Assembly: GCA_016871395.1 (NCBI GenBank)
Contig: VFYV01000010.1
Location: forward strand, 1 to 63,692
Source of the DNA: Actinomycetota bacterium
GTDB taxonomy: Bacteria > Actinomycetota > Acidimicrobiia > Acidimicrobiales > Ilumatobacteraceae
Length of the DNA stretch: 63,692 bases
Reading direction: 5' to 3'
Shown here piece by piece: positions 54,502-62,835 of the stretch; the stretch's first letter is position 1, and each line of letters begins with the position of its first letter. The notes beneath the pieces are model-generated. The model had not been told where the DNA came from, did no database searches, and was given only the letters and a program-made list of their open reading frames with translations. A program made the position numbers and the translations under genes.

Positions 54502-55290
54502 ATGAAACATCTGACCGTTCTGGGCGATCTGGCCGCCGAGCAGACCGCCCTCGGACGGATTCTCGACGATCTGACGCCGAGCGAATGGACCCAACCCACG
54601 CCCTCGGAGGGATGGACGGTGGCGGATCAGGTCAGCCATCTGCGGTTTTTCGACGAACGCGCCACCATGGCGCTGTCGGATCCTGAAGCGTTCATGGTCG
54701 AGCGCGAGCGGATCATCGCTGGCGCGCCGCATGACCCTTCCGTCGATGCCGGGCGATCACTGTCCTCGGCAGATCTTCGTGGCGAGTGGAAGCGACACTC
54801 CGAACGACTCCGAGCGGTTGCGGCGGTCGCCCCGGCGGATCGGCGCGTGCCGTGGTTCGGACCGGCGATGTCCCTCTCCTCGTTCCTCACCGCGCGTTTG
54901 ATGGAGTGTTGGGCCCACGGGCATGATGTGTGTGAAGCCACCTCTCGTCCACCGATCGTCTCCGACCGTCTCAGGCAGGTGGCCCACATCGGGTACTCCG
55001 CTCGTCCGTTCAGTCTGCTCATCAATCAACTTCCGATCGACGATCGCCCGATTCGGTTGGAGCTCGAAGGCCCGAACGGTCAACTCTGGGTTTGGGGTTC
55101 GTGCGATGCCGAAGATCGCGTGATCGGCGGGGCGTACGACTTCTGTCTGGTCGTCACGCAACGACGTCGCCCCGATGAGTCGCAGCTCGTGGTCGTTGGG
55201 GAATCGGCGCGCCAATGGATCGACGTGGCTCAGGCTTTTGCCGGTGGCCCCGGACGCGGTCGAGGTGTCAGAGGTCCGAGATACGGGTGA
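54502..55290 (+). CDS. TIGR03084-type DinB/maleylpyruvate-isomerase-like metal-binding protein
   Basis: This 262-residue protein belongs to the mycothiol-dependent maleylpyruvate isomerase-like group. Residues about 5-150 are the DinB-like four-helix bundle with PTPSEGWTVADQVSHLRFFDERA, PWFGPAMSLSSFLTARLMECWAHGHDVCEA (metal-site His residues), and a C-terminal domain GNGQLWVWG-like with LVVTQRRRPDESQLVV and IAQAFAG-like AQAFAGGPG. The function is unknown; related enzymes use mycothiol as a cofactor. GGAGGG precedes ATG 54502. The end overlaps the PIG-L gene tail-to-tail by 23 bp. Confidence 0.85.
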   Translation: MKHLTVLGDLAAEQTALGRILDDLTPSEWTQPTPSEGWTVADQVSHLRFFDERATMALSDPEAFMVERERIIAGAPHDPSVDAGRSLSSADLRGEWKRHSERLRAVAAVAPADRRVPWFGPAMSLSSFLTARLMECWAHGHDVCEATSRPPIVSDRLRQVAHIGYSARPFSLLINQLPIDDRPIRLELEGPNGQLWVWGSCDAEDRVIGGAYDFCLVVTQRRRPDESQLVVVGESARQWIDVAQAFAGGPGRGRGVRGPRYG

Positions 55291-56047
55291 AGATCTCGGC
55301 CGCCGGCCGATCGATGCGTCGCCCGAGTTCGGTGAGGCGCGCGCGGATGCGGACGGCGAACTTGTCCAGATCGGCGGGTTCCACGGCCTTCATGGTGCTT
55401 TCGAACTGGGAGGCGTGGGCCAGGAGCGCCTCGATTTTGGTGTCGATGAAGCCGTCGACGTCTTCGGCGTGGTTCGCCACCTCAGCCTCCCAGAGCAACA
55501 GGTTGGCCGGGCGATGGTGCGTCAAGCCGTGATCGCGGAAAAAGTGCGGGTCGCGCGCCGCCACGATCGCGTCGCAGGTCAAAAAGCCGGCGTGGCGGTG
55601 GTCGGGGTGCAGGCGGTGTCGCTTCCACGGGTCGTGACCCAACACGACGTCGGGGCGAACGACGCGAATGTGTCGGGCAATTCGGCTGCGAAGCTCGAGG
55701 CTTTCCCGAAGTTCGCCGTCCACCTGATCGAGGAAAGTCACCTCGTCCTGACCGCCCAGTCGACGGGCGGCCTCGCTTTGCTCCACTCGACGTGATCGGA
55801 TCAACGCGGCGATGTCGGCGTCGGGGTTCCACGTTCCCTTCGAGCCGTCGGTCAGCACCAAGTGATGGATACGACAGCCCGCCGCCGCCCATTTGGCCAG
55901 AGTTGCGCCGCATCCGAACTCGATGTCATCGGGATGCGCACCGATAGCCAAAGCCACTGTCGGGGTCGGCAAATCGACCGAGGTGATGGCCCACTCGACG
56001 TTCGGCGCCGGTTGACCGGGATCGTTCGCCGAGGGCGTGGCGTTCAT
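55268..56047 (-). CDS. PIG-L/LmbE-family deacetylase
   Basis: This 259-residue zinc-dependent N-deacetylase has VALAIGAHPDDIEFGCGATLAKW (AHPDD motif), the substrate-binding SRRVEQSEAARRLGG, and HRLHPDHRHAGFLTCDAI with the third ligand His. Family members deacetylate GlcNAc-inositol (MshB), bacillithiol precursors or other amino sugars. A mycothiol-related role is possible, as an MshB-like enzyme in an actinobacterium, but this one is not a close MshB match. ATG 56047 overlaps the cofC stop by 4 nt. Confidence 0.88.
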   Translation of the reverse strand: MNATPSANDPGQPAPNVEWAITSVDLPTPTVALAIGAHPDDIEFGCGATLAKWAAAGCRIHHLVLTDGSKGTWNPDADIAALIRSRRVEQSEAARRLGGQDEVTFLDQVDGELRESLELRSRIARHIRVVRPDVVLGHDPWKRHRLHPDHRHAGFLTCDAIVAARDPHFFRDHGLTHHRPANLLLWEAEVANHAEDVDGFIDTKIEALLAHASQFESTMKAVEPADLDKFAVRIRARLTELGRRIDRPAAEIFTRISDL

Positions 56048-56679
56048 GGACGGCTCCGATTCGGGATGAGTCGGTCGAGTTGGTCGGCGATACTCGGGTT
56101 GTCGAGGTCGCGAGGCGTGTCGAGATCCAGCGACAGCATGGCATCGTCGACGACGAGTGGTTCGACCCCGAGGTCGCGAGCTTGGGCGACATGGGCCCTG
56201 AAGGAGCCCACCCCGTAGAGGAAGCACCAACGCGCCACGAGGTCGCTCCCGATGATGACCACGTTCGATCCATCGTGCTCGGCGTCGGGAACGATCACCA
56301 CGGACGACGCGCTCGACGTCGGGGAGAGTTCGCCCCAGAGGTCACCCAAGCGCTCTGCGAAAGGCAGGTCGGCGTGAGCCACGATCACCGTCTGCCCGGG
56401 GCGATCGACCAGAACACGCGGTATCGCTGCGCTGAGAGCCGCGTTGAGTCCCTCGACGTCCACTCGAACGGGCGTGGCGGACAGGTCACTGGCAAACTCA
56501 GCTACTTCGTCATCGTCGCACACGACGAACACGTCGGCGCCCGGTATCGATCCGATCACGCGTCGAGCACACGCGATGGTGAGCTCACGCCGGTCGTGGG
56601 CCGAGAGAACCCCGGACAGCCGACTTTTGGCGTCGTCGAAGGCCCGCATCGGAATCACCAACGATACGGGAGCGACCAC
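56044..56679 (-). CDS. cofC: 2-phospho-L-lactate/phosphoenolpyruvate guanylyltransferase (CofC/FbiD)
   Basis: This 211-residue nucleotidyltransferase has LVIPMRAFDDAKSRL at the start (the CofC MKxxxxAKSRL motif), VVCDDDEVAEFA, VIVAHADLPFAERLGDL with the Asp of the active site, and LDLDTPRDLDNP near the C-terminus. It activates phosphoenolpyruvate or phospholactate with GTP in coenzyme F420 synthesis. The neighbourhood cofC/gpsA, divergent, is the same as Rv2983/Rv2982c in M. tuberculosis. TAGGCT lies 6 nt before GTG 56679. F420 would serve the two LLM enzymes at 34-37 kb. Confidence 0.9.
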   Translation of the reverse strand: MVAPVSLVIPMRAFDDAKSRLSGVLSAHDRRELTIACARRVIGSIPGADVFVVCDDDEVAEFASDLSATPVRVDVEGLNAALSAAIPRVLVDRPGQTVIVAHADLPFAERLGDLWGELSPTSSASSVVIVPDAEHDGSNVVIIGSDLVARWCFLYGVGSFRAHVAQARDLGVEPLVVDDAMLSLDLDTPRDLDNPSIADQLDRLIPNRSRP

Positions 56680-56685
56680 GACGTG

Positions 56686-56691
56686 AGCCTA
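56686..56691 (-). promoter_or_regulatory. -10 element of cofC
   Basis: TAGGCT on the minus strand ends 6 nt before GTG 56679, a leaderless layout. Confidence 0.45.
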
Positions 56692-56742
56692 GGAGGTGTG
56701 TCGTGACGTCTCGTGTTCGAGAACCCCTGATCGATAGCCCGA

Positions 56743-56748
56743 TACGCT
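56743..56748 (+). promoter_or_regulatory. -10 element of gpsA
   Basis: TACGCT ends 7 nt before GTG 56756, a leaderless layout. Confidence 0.45.
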
Positions 56749-56755
56749 CGGGTGC

Positions 56756-57763
56756 GTGGCGGTGTCGAAGTCGATCAGGGTGGCGGTCGTCGGTGCCGGC
56801 TCGTGGGGGACGACGGTGGCATCGCTGGCCACGACCAACGCCGAGACAGTGCTGTGGGCCCGACGCCCTGACCTGGCCGCGAGCATCGCGAGCAAACGGA
56901 CCAACAGGGAATACCTGCCCGGCTACGAACTGCCCGATTCGCTCGAGGTGACGGCCGACCTCGGCCTGGCGGTGTCGGCGGCCGATGTGGTGGTGATGGC
57001 GGTTCCCTCGCATGGTTTCCGCGCGGTGGCGACCCAAGCATTCCGATACGTTTCCGCCGGGGTGCCCATCGTCAGTCTGGCGAAGGGTTTGGAGCGCACT
57101 TCTTTGAAGCGCATGACCGAGGTGGTGGCCGACGAGATGCCGGGTCACCCGGTTGCAGTACTCACCGGACCCAACTTGGCCCATGAGGTGATGCAGGGTC
57201 AGCCGACCGCCGCCGTCGTAGCCAGCAACGACAGGGCCGTCGCCGACGAACTCCAACACATTTTCCTGCGTCCGACGCTACGGGTGTACACGAACCCCGA
57301 CGTGATTGGCTGCGAGGTGGCTGGTGTGGTCAAGAACGTCATCGCGATCGCCTCGGGCATGGCCGCGGGGATGGGCTTGGGCGACAACACCCGAGCTGCC
57401 TTGATGACCCGAGGATTGGCCGAGATGTCGCGACTCGGGGTGGCCATGGGGGGTGAAGGTCTCACGTTCGCCGGGTTGGCCGGGATGGGTGACCTCATCG
57501 CTACCTGCTCGTCGACCCAGAGCCGCAACAACACCGTGGGACGACGTCTCGGCTCGGGGGAGTCCATCAACGACATTCTCGACTCGATGACCATGGTCGC
57601 CGAGGGCGTCAAGAGCTCTCCCGCCGTGCTCGACTTGGCCCGACGACATGGTGTGGAGATGCCGATCACCGAACAGGTCGTGTCGGTGTGTCAGAACGAA
57701 CGCGGTGCTGCCGAAGCTCTCGCACTTCTGATGCAGCGACGGGGGCGAAGTGAGCTTGGCTGA
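56756..57763 (+). CDS. gpsA: Glycerol-3-phosphate dehydrogenase [NAD(P)+]
   Basis: This 335-residue enzyme reduces dihydroxyacetone phosphate to sn-glycerol-3-phosphate for phospholipid synthesis. VAVVGAGSWGTTVASL is the Rossmann motif; AVPSHGFRAVA, VSLAKGLE, VLTGPNLAHEV and the catalytic-Lys region CEVAGVVKNVIAIASGMAAGMG follow, then FAGLAGMGDLIATCSS. The GTG start gives the standard N-terminus. The 3' end overlaps the next gene by 14 nt, implying co-translation. Confidence 0.95.
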   Translation: MAVSKSIRVAVVGAGSWGTTVASLATTNAETVLWARRPDLAASIASKRTNREYLPGYELPDSLEVTADLGLAVSAADVVVMAVPSHGFRAVATQAFRYVSAGVPIVSLAKGLERTSLKRMTEVVADEMPGHPVAVLTGPNLAHEVMQGQPTAAVVASNDRAVADELQHIFLRPTLRVYTNPDVIGCEVAGVVKNVIAIASGMAAGMGLGDNTRAALMTRGLAEMSRLGVAMGGEGLTFAGLAGMGDLIATCSSTQSRNNTVGRRLGSGESINDILDSMTMVAEGVKSSPAVLDLARRHGVEMPITEQVVSVCQNERGAAEALALLMQRRGRSELG

Positions 57764-59048
57764 CGAGATGTTGCCCATCGGGGTGTTCGGCCGACCGGCC
57801 GTCGGTCGGGTGGCCCCGAGTGGCCGCGTGAGTTTCGTGGACGGTTCGCCGGATTTGGGTTGGCACGTGGCCGCCGATGATCGGTGGTACGACCCCGAGC
57901 GGGAGGTGGCGGTTCGTCGCTCCGATACCGGCGGATTGCCGATCGTCTCCACTCGCATGCGGGTGCCCGGTGGCGACATCGTTCATCGGGTCTGGTGCGC
58001 CAGTGGGCCAAACGCTCGGCCCATCGTCGTGGTCGATGTCGAGAACGACTCACCGATGCCCGTGGCAGTGGCGTTCACTCGCAACGACCTTTCGGTATCG
58101 CGTCCGATCGCGGCTCGTGGCGCCGAGGGAACGTGGCCGGCGCCGGGTCTCGAGTTGGCGATCGCGCCCACGGTGATGCCGGTCGGACACCGAGCCCGGG
58201 TGCGGGTCGCGGTGGGCCGCGGCGTCGATCTGGAGCGTTTGGCCGACGTGGACGCTGTCGCTCGGGGCTGGTCGACCATGTGCGAGGGCTCTTCGCGTCT
58301 CGTTCTGCCCGATCTCCGTTCCGGGACGCCGTTGGTTGATCGGGTGAATCGGGCCAAGGTCGGCCTCGCTTTGGCCGATGACACTGAGATGCCGTGGCGT
58401 GACGCCGACGAACTATCGACCTGGTTGATCGATCGTTTTCATGCGCAGCGTTTGGGTGCCCGGTCCACTCCCGCCGAGGAGGTGGCCGGGGCCATCGAGC
58501 GCATCGTTCGTCAGTCCCGTCGCGGACGAATGTCGTCGCGTCGGGCGGCGGCTGTCCGCGTCGGGGCGATCTGGTTGTCGGGGCGGGACGAGCACACCGT
58601 GGGTGACATCGCACGAATCGTCCGACGCAAACTCGGTGACGAATTGCCCACGGTCCTCGGTGGTCCGCGCCTCGACGTCGACACCGCATCATCGGATGGG
58701 GAGGTGATCACCGCCGTCGAGGAATCGCTGGTGTCGTGGCGGGGTGACGATCGGTTGACATTGTGTCCCGATGGAATCGTCGCAGAGCGTCTCGGTTCGT
58801 CGTTCGAGGCCCACGGACTGGCCGTCGCCTTCGGTGCCCGATTATCGATGGCTGTGCGTTGGCACGGACCCAACGCGGCGGTCTTGTGGGACATCGAGGC
58901 GAGCGATGAAGGTCCCGCTCGACCGGTCGAACTCCGATGTGGTGCCGACGATCAGTGGTCCTCGAACGAAGCGCGCGGTGAGGGTCTGTGGCGCGTGACG
59001 GCGGCGGGGACCATCGTGGACGGGTCCGAATCCATCTCGTTCGACTGA
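57750..59048 (+). CDS. Conserved-looking protein of unknown function, 432 residues
   Basis: I do not recognise this family. Residues about 1-160 look like a beta-rich domain (alternating hydrophobic strands such as IVVVDVENDSPMPVAVAFTRNDL). The middle (about 195-330) is alpha-helical and Arg-rich. The last third (SFEAHGLAVAFGARLSMAVRWHGPNAAVLWDIEA) resembles the C-terminal beta segment I associate with actinobacterial glucoamylase/GH15-like proteins, but no catalytic Glu pair is evident. It has no signal peptide or membrane helix. The GTG start lies 14 nt inside gpsA with GGGG upstream; ATG 57768 is possible. Codon use is like its neighbours. Confidence 0.8.
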   Translation: MSLADEMLPIGVFGRPAVGRVAPSGRVSFVDGSPDLGWHVAADDRWYDPEREVAVRRSDTGGLPIVSTRMRVPGGDIVHRVWCASGPNARPIVVVDVENDSPMPVAVAFTRNDLSVSRPIAARGAEGTWPAPGLELAIAPTVMPVGHRARVRVAVGRGVDLERLADVDAVARGWSTMCEGSSRLVLPDLRSGTPLVDRVNRAKVGLALADDTEMPWRDADELSTWLIDRFHAQRLGARSTPAEEVAGAIERIVRQSRRGRMSSRRAAAVRVGAIWLSGRDEHTVGDIARIVRRKLGDELPTVLGGPRLDVDTASSDGEVITAVEESLVSWRGDDRLTLCPDGIVAERLGSSFEAHGLAVAFGARLSMAVRWHGPNAAVLWDIEASDEGPARPVELRCGADDQWSSNEARGEGLWRVTAAGTIVDGSESISFD

Positions 59049-59331
59049 AGATCCCCGTGGCGGGGCGCTCTGTTGGTCGCTCTCATCGTCGAGGCCCTCG
59101 GGCGGCGCCGCGATTCTCACACGACGTGGTCCCCGCCGACGGGGCCGAGAGCATCGCGTCGTCGGAGCCGAAGAGAACACCGCATCGAAGATCGTGGTGG
59201 TCGCTGACGCTGACGAACCCGACGCTTGGACGACGAGAGCCAGACCGGGCCCCGTTCGGTGGTTGCGCGCTCGTCGATGAGCGGTCGGGACCGTCAGCCC
59301 AACCGACCCCGGAAGCGGGCAAGATAGGGGG
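59049..59331. other. Intergenic region before the GT4 operon
   Basis: The 283 bp show no gene I can support on either strand. A short GC hairpin (CCCCG-TGG-CGGGG) follows the upstream stop. A GATAGG-type -10 with a G-rich stretch lies immediately before GTG 59332. Confidence 0.45.
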
Positions 59332-60411
59332 GTGCAGTCGCCCGTCCGAGTCGCGTACACCCTCGAACAATGTTGGCACCGAGTTCCGGGCGGCACCGCC
59401 ACTTCCGCATTGAGGACCGCAGTGGCATTGTCCGACGTGCCCGGAGTCGAGGTGATCGGGGTCGCGGGTCGTCACCGCAACCCTCCCAAGCCATCGTTCG
59501 TTCCCTCCGTCCCCGTGCGACACATGAGCCTGCGCGCACCGTTCCTGTACGAGACGTGGTTGCGACTCGGGTGGCCGTCGGTCGAGAGCGTCACGGGAGA
59601 CGTCGACGTGGTGCACTGCACCGGATTCGTCCCTCCGCCCTCGAAGGCTCCGATGGTCAGCACTCTTCACGACGTGGCCTGGCGTCATCGTCCGGATCAT
59701 TTCACCAGGCACGGGGTGCGGGTGTTCGAACGGAGCTTGGCCGAGGTGCGTCGTCGCGCCGAATTGGTCCTGTGTCCGTCCAGGGTCTCGATGCTCGACG
59801 CCGAACGAGCCGGCATCCCCTTCGAGCGACTGCGTTTGGTGCCGTGGGGGGTCGAGGCCCTCGAGGTTGACGAAGCCCACAAGGCAGCGGTGCGTGTAAC
59901 CCACGGGTTGCCACGGGAGTATTTGTTGTTCGTCGGGACCGTGGAGCCCCGCAAGAATCTGGGCCGTCTGGTCGAGGCCCTCGAGCGCGCGGAGTGCGAT
60001 CTACCCCTCGTCGTGGCCGGCTCCGTCGGTTGGGGGGATTCGGGGGTGGTCGCGTCGTCGCGCGTGCAATTCATCGGATTCGTGCCCGAGGTCGACCTGC
60101 CGGCGCTGTACGCCGGGGCAGCGGTCTTTTGTTACCCCAGTGAACGCGAGGGCTTCGGTATGCCGGTACTGGAGGCGATGTCCTACGGAACCCCGGTGGT
60201 GACCAGTTCGGGGACATCGACCGAGGAGGTCGCCGGCGGAGCGGCCGTGTTGGTGGATCCTTTCGACGTCGATGACATCGCCCGTGGCGTGGACGAGGCC
60301 ATGGGGCGACGAGTCGAGTTGTCGATGTGGGGTCTGCGTCAGGCGGCCCGTCGCCATTGGTCGGAGACCGCGCGACTCACGGTCGACGCGTACCGCGAGG
60401 TCATGCGTTGA
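59332..60411 (+). CDS. Glycosyltransferase, GT4 family
   Basis: This 359-residue GT-B enzyme has an N-terminal acceptor domain with VPGGTATSALRTAVAL and VSTLHDVAWRH, and a C-terminal donor domain with YLLFVGTVEPRKNLGRLVEAL, YAGAAVFCYPSEREGFGMPVLEAMSYGTPVVTSS, the E-x7-E motif of GT4 enzymes. It probably transfers a sugar from a nucleotide donor to a lipid-linked or polysaccharide acceptor. It is the first of three consecutive GT4 genes with 4-nt overlaps, so the products build one glycan together. Confidence 0.9.
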   Translation: MQSPVRVAYTLEQCWHRVPGGTATSALRTAVALSDVPGVEVIGVAGRHRNPPKPSFVPSVPVRHMSLRAPFLYETWLRLGWPSVESVTGDVDVVHCTGFVPPPSKAPMVSTLHDVAWRHRPDHFTRHGVRVFERSLAEVRRRAELVLCPSRVSMLDAERAGIPFERLRLVPWGVEALEVDEAHKAAVRVTHGLPREYLLFVGTVEPRKNLGRLVEALERAECDLPLVVAGSVGWGDSGVVASSRVQFIGFVPEVDLPALYAGAAVFCYPSEREGFGMPVLEAMSYGTPVVTSSGTSTEEVAGGAAVLVDPFDVDDIARGVDEAMGRRVELSMWGLRQAARRHWSETARLTVDAYREVMR

Positions 60412-61517
60412 TCGCTTCATTACGTGTCGCCGTGAACCTGGCTTGGTGCGTACCCGGGGCGGTGGGTGGAAGCGAGGAGTACCTGGTTCGTCAGATTCGA
60501 GGCTTGATCACCGGCGAGATCGTGCCGACCTTGTTCGTCCCCCGGGGATTCGCCGTGGCGCATCCGGAACTGTCGGAGAGGTTCGACTGCATCGAGACCA
60601 AAGATGACGGAACGTCGCGTCCGCGAAGAGTCCTGGCCGAGTCGACGTGGTTGTTCCGTCGCACCGGCGATTTCTCGCTGGTTCACCACGGAGGGGGAAC
60701 GATTCCCGCACGTCATCGGACACCGACGTTGTTGACCATTCACGATCTGCAGTACCGAGCGTTCCCGGAACACTTCGGTCGGCGAAAGTTGGCTTATCTA
60801 CGCGCGATGATGCCCCGTTCCGCCCGCCGGGCGACGGCGATCGCCGTGCCCAGTGAATTCGTCAAGTCGACGGTCTGCGACGCCTACGACATCGCGGCCG
60901 AACGCGTGCACGTCGTTCCCCACGGCGTCGAACCGAATCTGGGTCAGGACGCAACGCCCGCCAGTGAGCTTCGGACCAGATTCGGATTGGGTGACGGACC
61001 ATTCGTCGTCTTCCCGGCCATGACTCATCCACACAAGGGCCATGCCTTCCTGCTCGACGTCATGGAAAAACACTGGAGTCGACAAGGTGTCCGCCTCGTC
61101 TTGATCGGAGGGCGAGGTTCCGGGGAGGACGAAGTCGCTCGTCGCCTCGCCGAGGAGCCGTTGTCGTCGACGGTGTCGCGACTCGGTCGGGTGTCGGTGG
61201 CCGATCGGGACGGACTGATTCGGGCCGCGACGGCGTTGGTGTTCCCCAGTCAATACGAGGGTTTCGGGGCCCCGATCATCGAAGCCATGGCGCTGGGCAC
61301 ACCGATCATCTGCAGTGATCGCGCCTGCCTTCCCGAGGTGGTGGGCGACGCCGGGCTGGTGCTCGAACTGGACGCCGACCGCTGGGCGGGAGCGCTCGAC
61401 ACCATCGACTCGCACCGATCCGCTCTCGTCGAGGCGGGGCGCTCGCGAGTGAATCGGTTCACCACGGCCGTCTCGGCCGCGGCGTTGACCCAGGCGTACC
61501 GGAGCGTCGTGTCGTGA
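60408..61517 (+). CDS. Glycosyltransferase, GT4 family
   Basis: This GT-B enzyme of about 369 residues has VNLAWCVPGAVGGSEEYLVRQIRGL at the start, LLTIHDLQYRAFPEHFG, PHGVEPNLG, and the donor domain segment ALVFPSQYEGFGAPIIEAMALGTPIICSD with E-x7-E. TTG 60408 overlaps the preceding stop by 4 nt and is the most economical start; GTG codons at 60423 and 60429 are alternatives. It sits between two other GT4 genes in a tight operon for an extracellular or cell-wall glycan. Confidence 0.88.
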   Translation: MIASLRVAVNLAWCVPGAVGGSEEYLVRQIRGLITGEIVPTLFVPRGFAVAHPELSERFDCIETKDDGTSRPRRVLAESTWLFRRTGDFSLVHHGGGTIPARHRTPTLLTIHDLQYRAFPEHFGRRKLAYLRAMMPRSARRATAIAVPSEFVKSTVCDAYDIAAERVHVVPHGVEPNLGQDATPASELRTRFGLGDGPFVVFPAMTHPHKGHAFLLDVMEKHWSRQGVRLVLIGGRGSGEDEVARRLAEEPLSSTVSRLGRVSVADRDGLIRAATALVFPSQYEGFGAPIIEAMALGTPIICSDRACLPEVVGDAGLVLELDADRWAGALDTIDSHRSALVEAGRSRVNRFTTAVSAAALTQAYRSVVS

Positions 61518-62773
61518 GCGATCGATTGAGACTGTTGGTGTTGTGCCCTCACTTCGCTCCGGACTCCGCGCCCACAGGGGTCGTGATATCCCGCATCGTC
61601 GAGGAGTTGGGCGTGCTCGGACACGAGGTGCACGTCGTCACCTCGCTGCCGTGGTACCGCGAGCATCGCGTCGACGAGGCGTGGTCGACGGTGCGCTGGC
61701 GTGATCGAACCTCGACGACGGCGTGGGGAACGATCGCCCGCTTGCATCCCCGCGCCGACGGGGACAAACGCGACCTCGTCCGACGGGCCTGCGGTTTCCT
61801 CGGATTCTCGGTCGCCTCGATCGTGGCCGGGGTGCTCGCTGGGCGCTCAGGCCGTCGCGTCGACGCTGTGATCGCGATGTCGCCACCTCTCACGCTGGGA
61901 GTCGCTGGTCGCGTGGTGGCGTGGATCAGACGCGCGCCACTGGTCTTCAACATCCAGGACGTCTTCCCCGACGCGGCGGTGGAGACCGGGGCCATCACGA
62001 ATCGGTGGGTCATCGGAGCCGCTCGCGTGCTCGAGAAAGTCTCCTACCTCCTGTCGAGTCGGGTGACGGTGCTCTCCGATGACTTGGCCGGCAACGTGAC
62101 CTCCAAGATCGGCCCCTCGCGAGCGACTCGGGTCGTGGTGATCCCGAATTTCGTCGACACGGAGCGCATCACTCCCCTCGACACCGCAACCGACTATCGA
62201 CGCGAACTCGGCCTCACGGATCGTCCGGTCGTGATGTACGCGGGGAACATCGGCTTTTCTCAATCGTTGGAGTTGATGGTGGCGGCGGCCCGCGCTCGGC
62301 CCAACGTCGATTTCGTGATCAATGGCTCCGGTTCGGCGCGCTCGGATCTGGAGCGTTCGGCGTCGGGGCTGAGCAATCTGGTGTTCGGGGATTTCCAACC
62401 GTCAGAGCGACTGTCCGAGGTGTTGGCCAGCGGAGACATTCACGTCGTCCTGCTTCGTCGGGGTCTGGGTCGGGTCAGCGTTCCCTCGAAGACCTTTTCG
62501 ATCATGGCTGCGGGTCGCCCCATCGTGGCCGCCGTCGACGCCGGGACGGAGGTCCCGCGGATGGTCGATGCTGCGCGATGCGGTCTCGTTGTTCCCCCCG
62601 ACGAGACCGAGTCCTTCATCGCCGCGATCGATCGGCTGGTATCGGATCGCGACGGCCGACGTGACATGGGAGAGCGGGCCCGAGCCTTCGTGGAGGGCCA
62701 GGCCTCCCCGCGTTCGGTCGCTGAGCGCTACGCGAACCTCGTGCACGAAATTCGGCGTCGGCCGCCGCGGTGA
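61514..62773 (+). CDS. Glycosyltransferase, GT4 family (WcaI-like)
   Basis: This 419-residue GT-B enzyme has LRLLVLCPHFAPDSAPTGVVISRIVEEL at the start, PLVFNIQDVFPDAAVETGAI and RPVVMYAGNIGFSQSLELMVAAA, matching the WcaI-like colanic-acid glycosyltransferases. VPSKTFSIMAAGRPIVAAVDAGTEV and VVPPDETESFIAAIDRL are its donor-site region. A hydrophobic segment near 100-120 may associate it with the membrane. GTG 61514 overlaps the previous stop by 4 nt. Third and last gene of the glycosyltransferase operon. Confidence 0.9.
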   Translation: MSDRLRLLVLCPHFAPDSAPTGVVISRIVEELGVLGHEVHVVTSLPWYREHRVDEAWSTVRWRDRTSTTAWGTIARLHPRADGDKRDLVRRACGFLGFSVASIVAGVLAGRSGRRVDAVIAMSPPLTLGVAGRVVAWIRRAPLVFNIQDVFPDAAVETGAITNRWVIGAARVLEKVSYLLSSRVTVLSDDLAGNVTSKIGPSRATRVVVIPNFVDTERITPLDTATDYRRELGLTDRPVVMYAGNIGFSQSLELMVAAARARPNVDFVINGSGSARSDLERSASGLSNLVFGDFQPSERLSEVLASGDIHVVLLRRGLGRVSVPSKTFSIMAAGRPIVAAVDAGTEVPRMVDAARCGLVVPPDETESFIAAIDRLVSDRDGRRDMGERARAFVEGQASPRSVAERYANLVHEIRRRPPR

Positions 62774-62820
62774 AATCGTCCACTTTGCCGAGTGACCCCG
62801 TATTCGGCTCCACCCGCAGG

Positions 62821-62826
62821 TAGCCT
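62821..62826 (+). promoter_or_regulatory. Possible -10 element of the right-edge gene
   Basis: TAGCCT ends 9 nt before GTG 62836. Spacing is slightly longer than in the other leaderless genes. Confidence 0.35.
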
Positions 62827-62835
62827 CCCTCCCTC

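Noticed and set aside
59049-59331. A small gene on either strand between the 432-residue protein and the GT4 operon
   Set aside because: Candidate frames are Arg-rich, run into the neighbouring genes and lack start signals.
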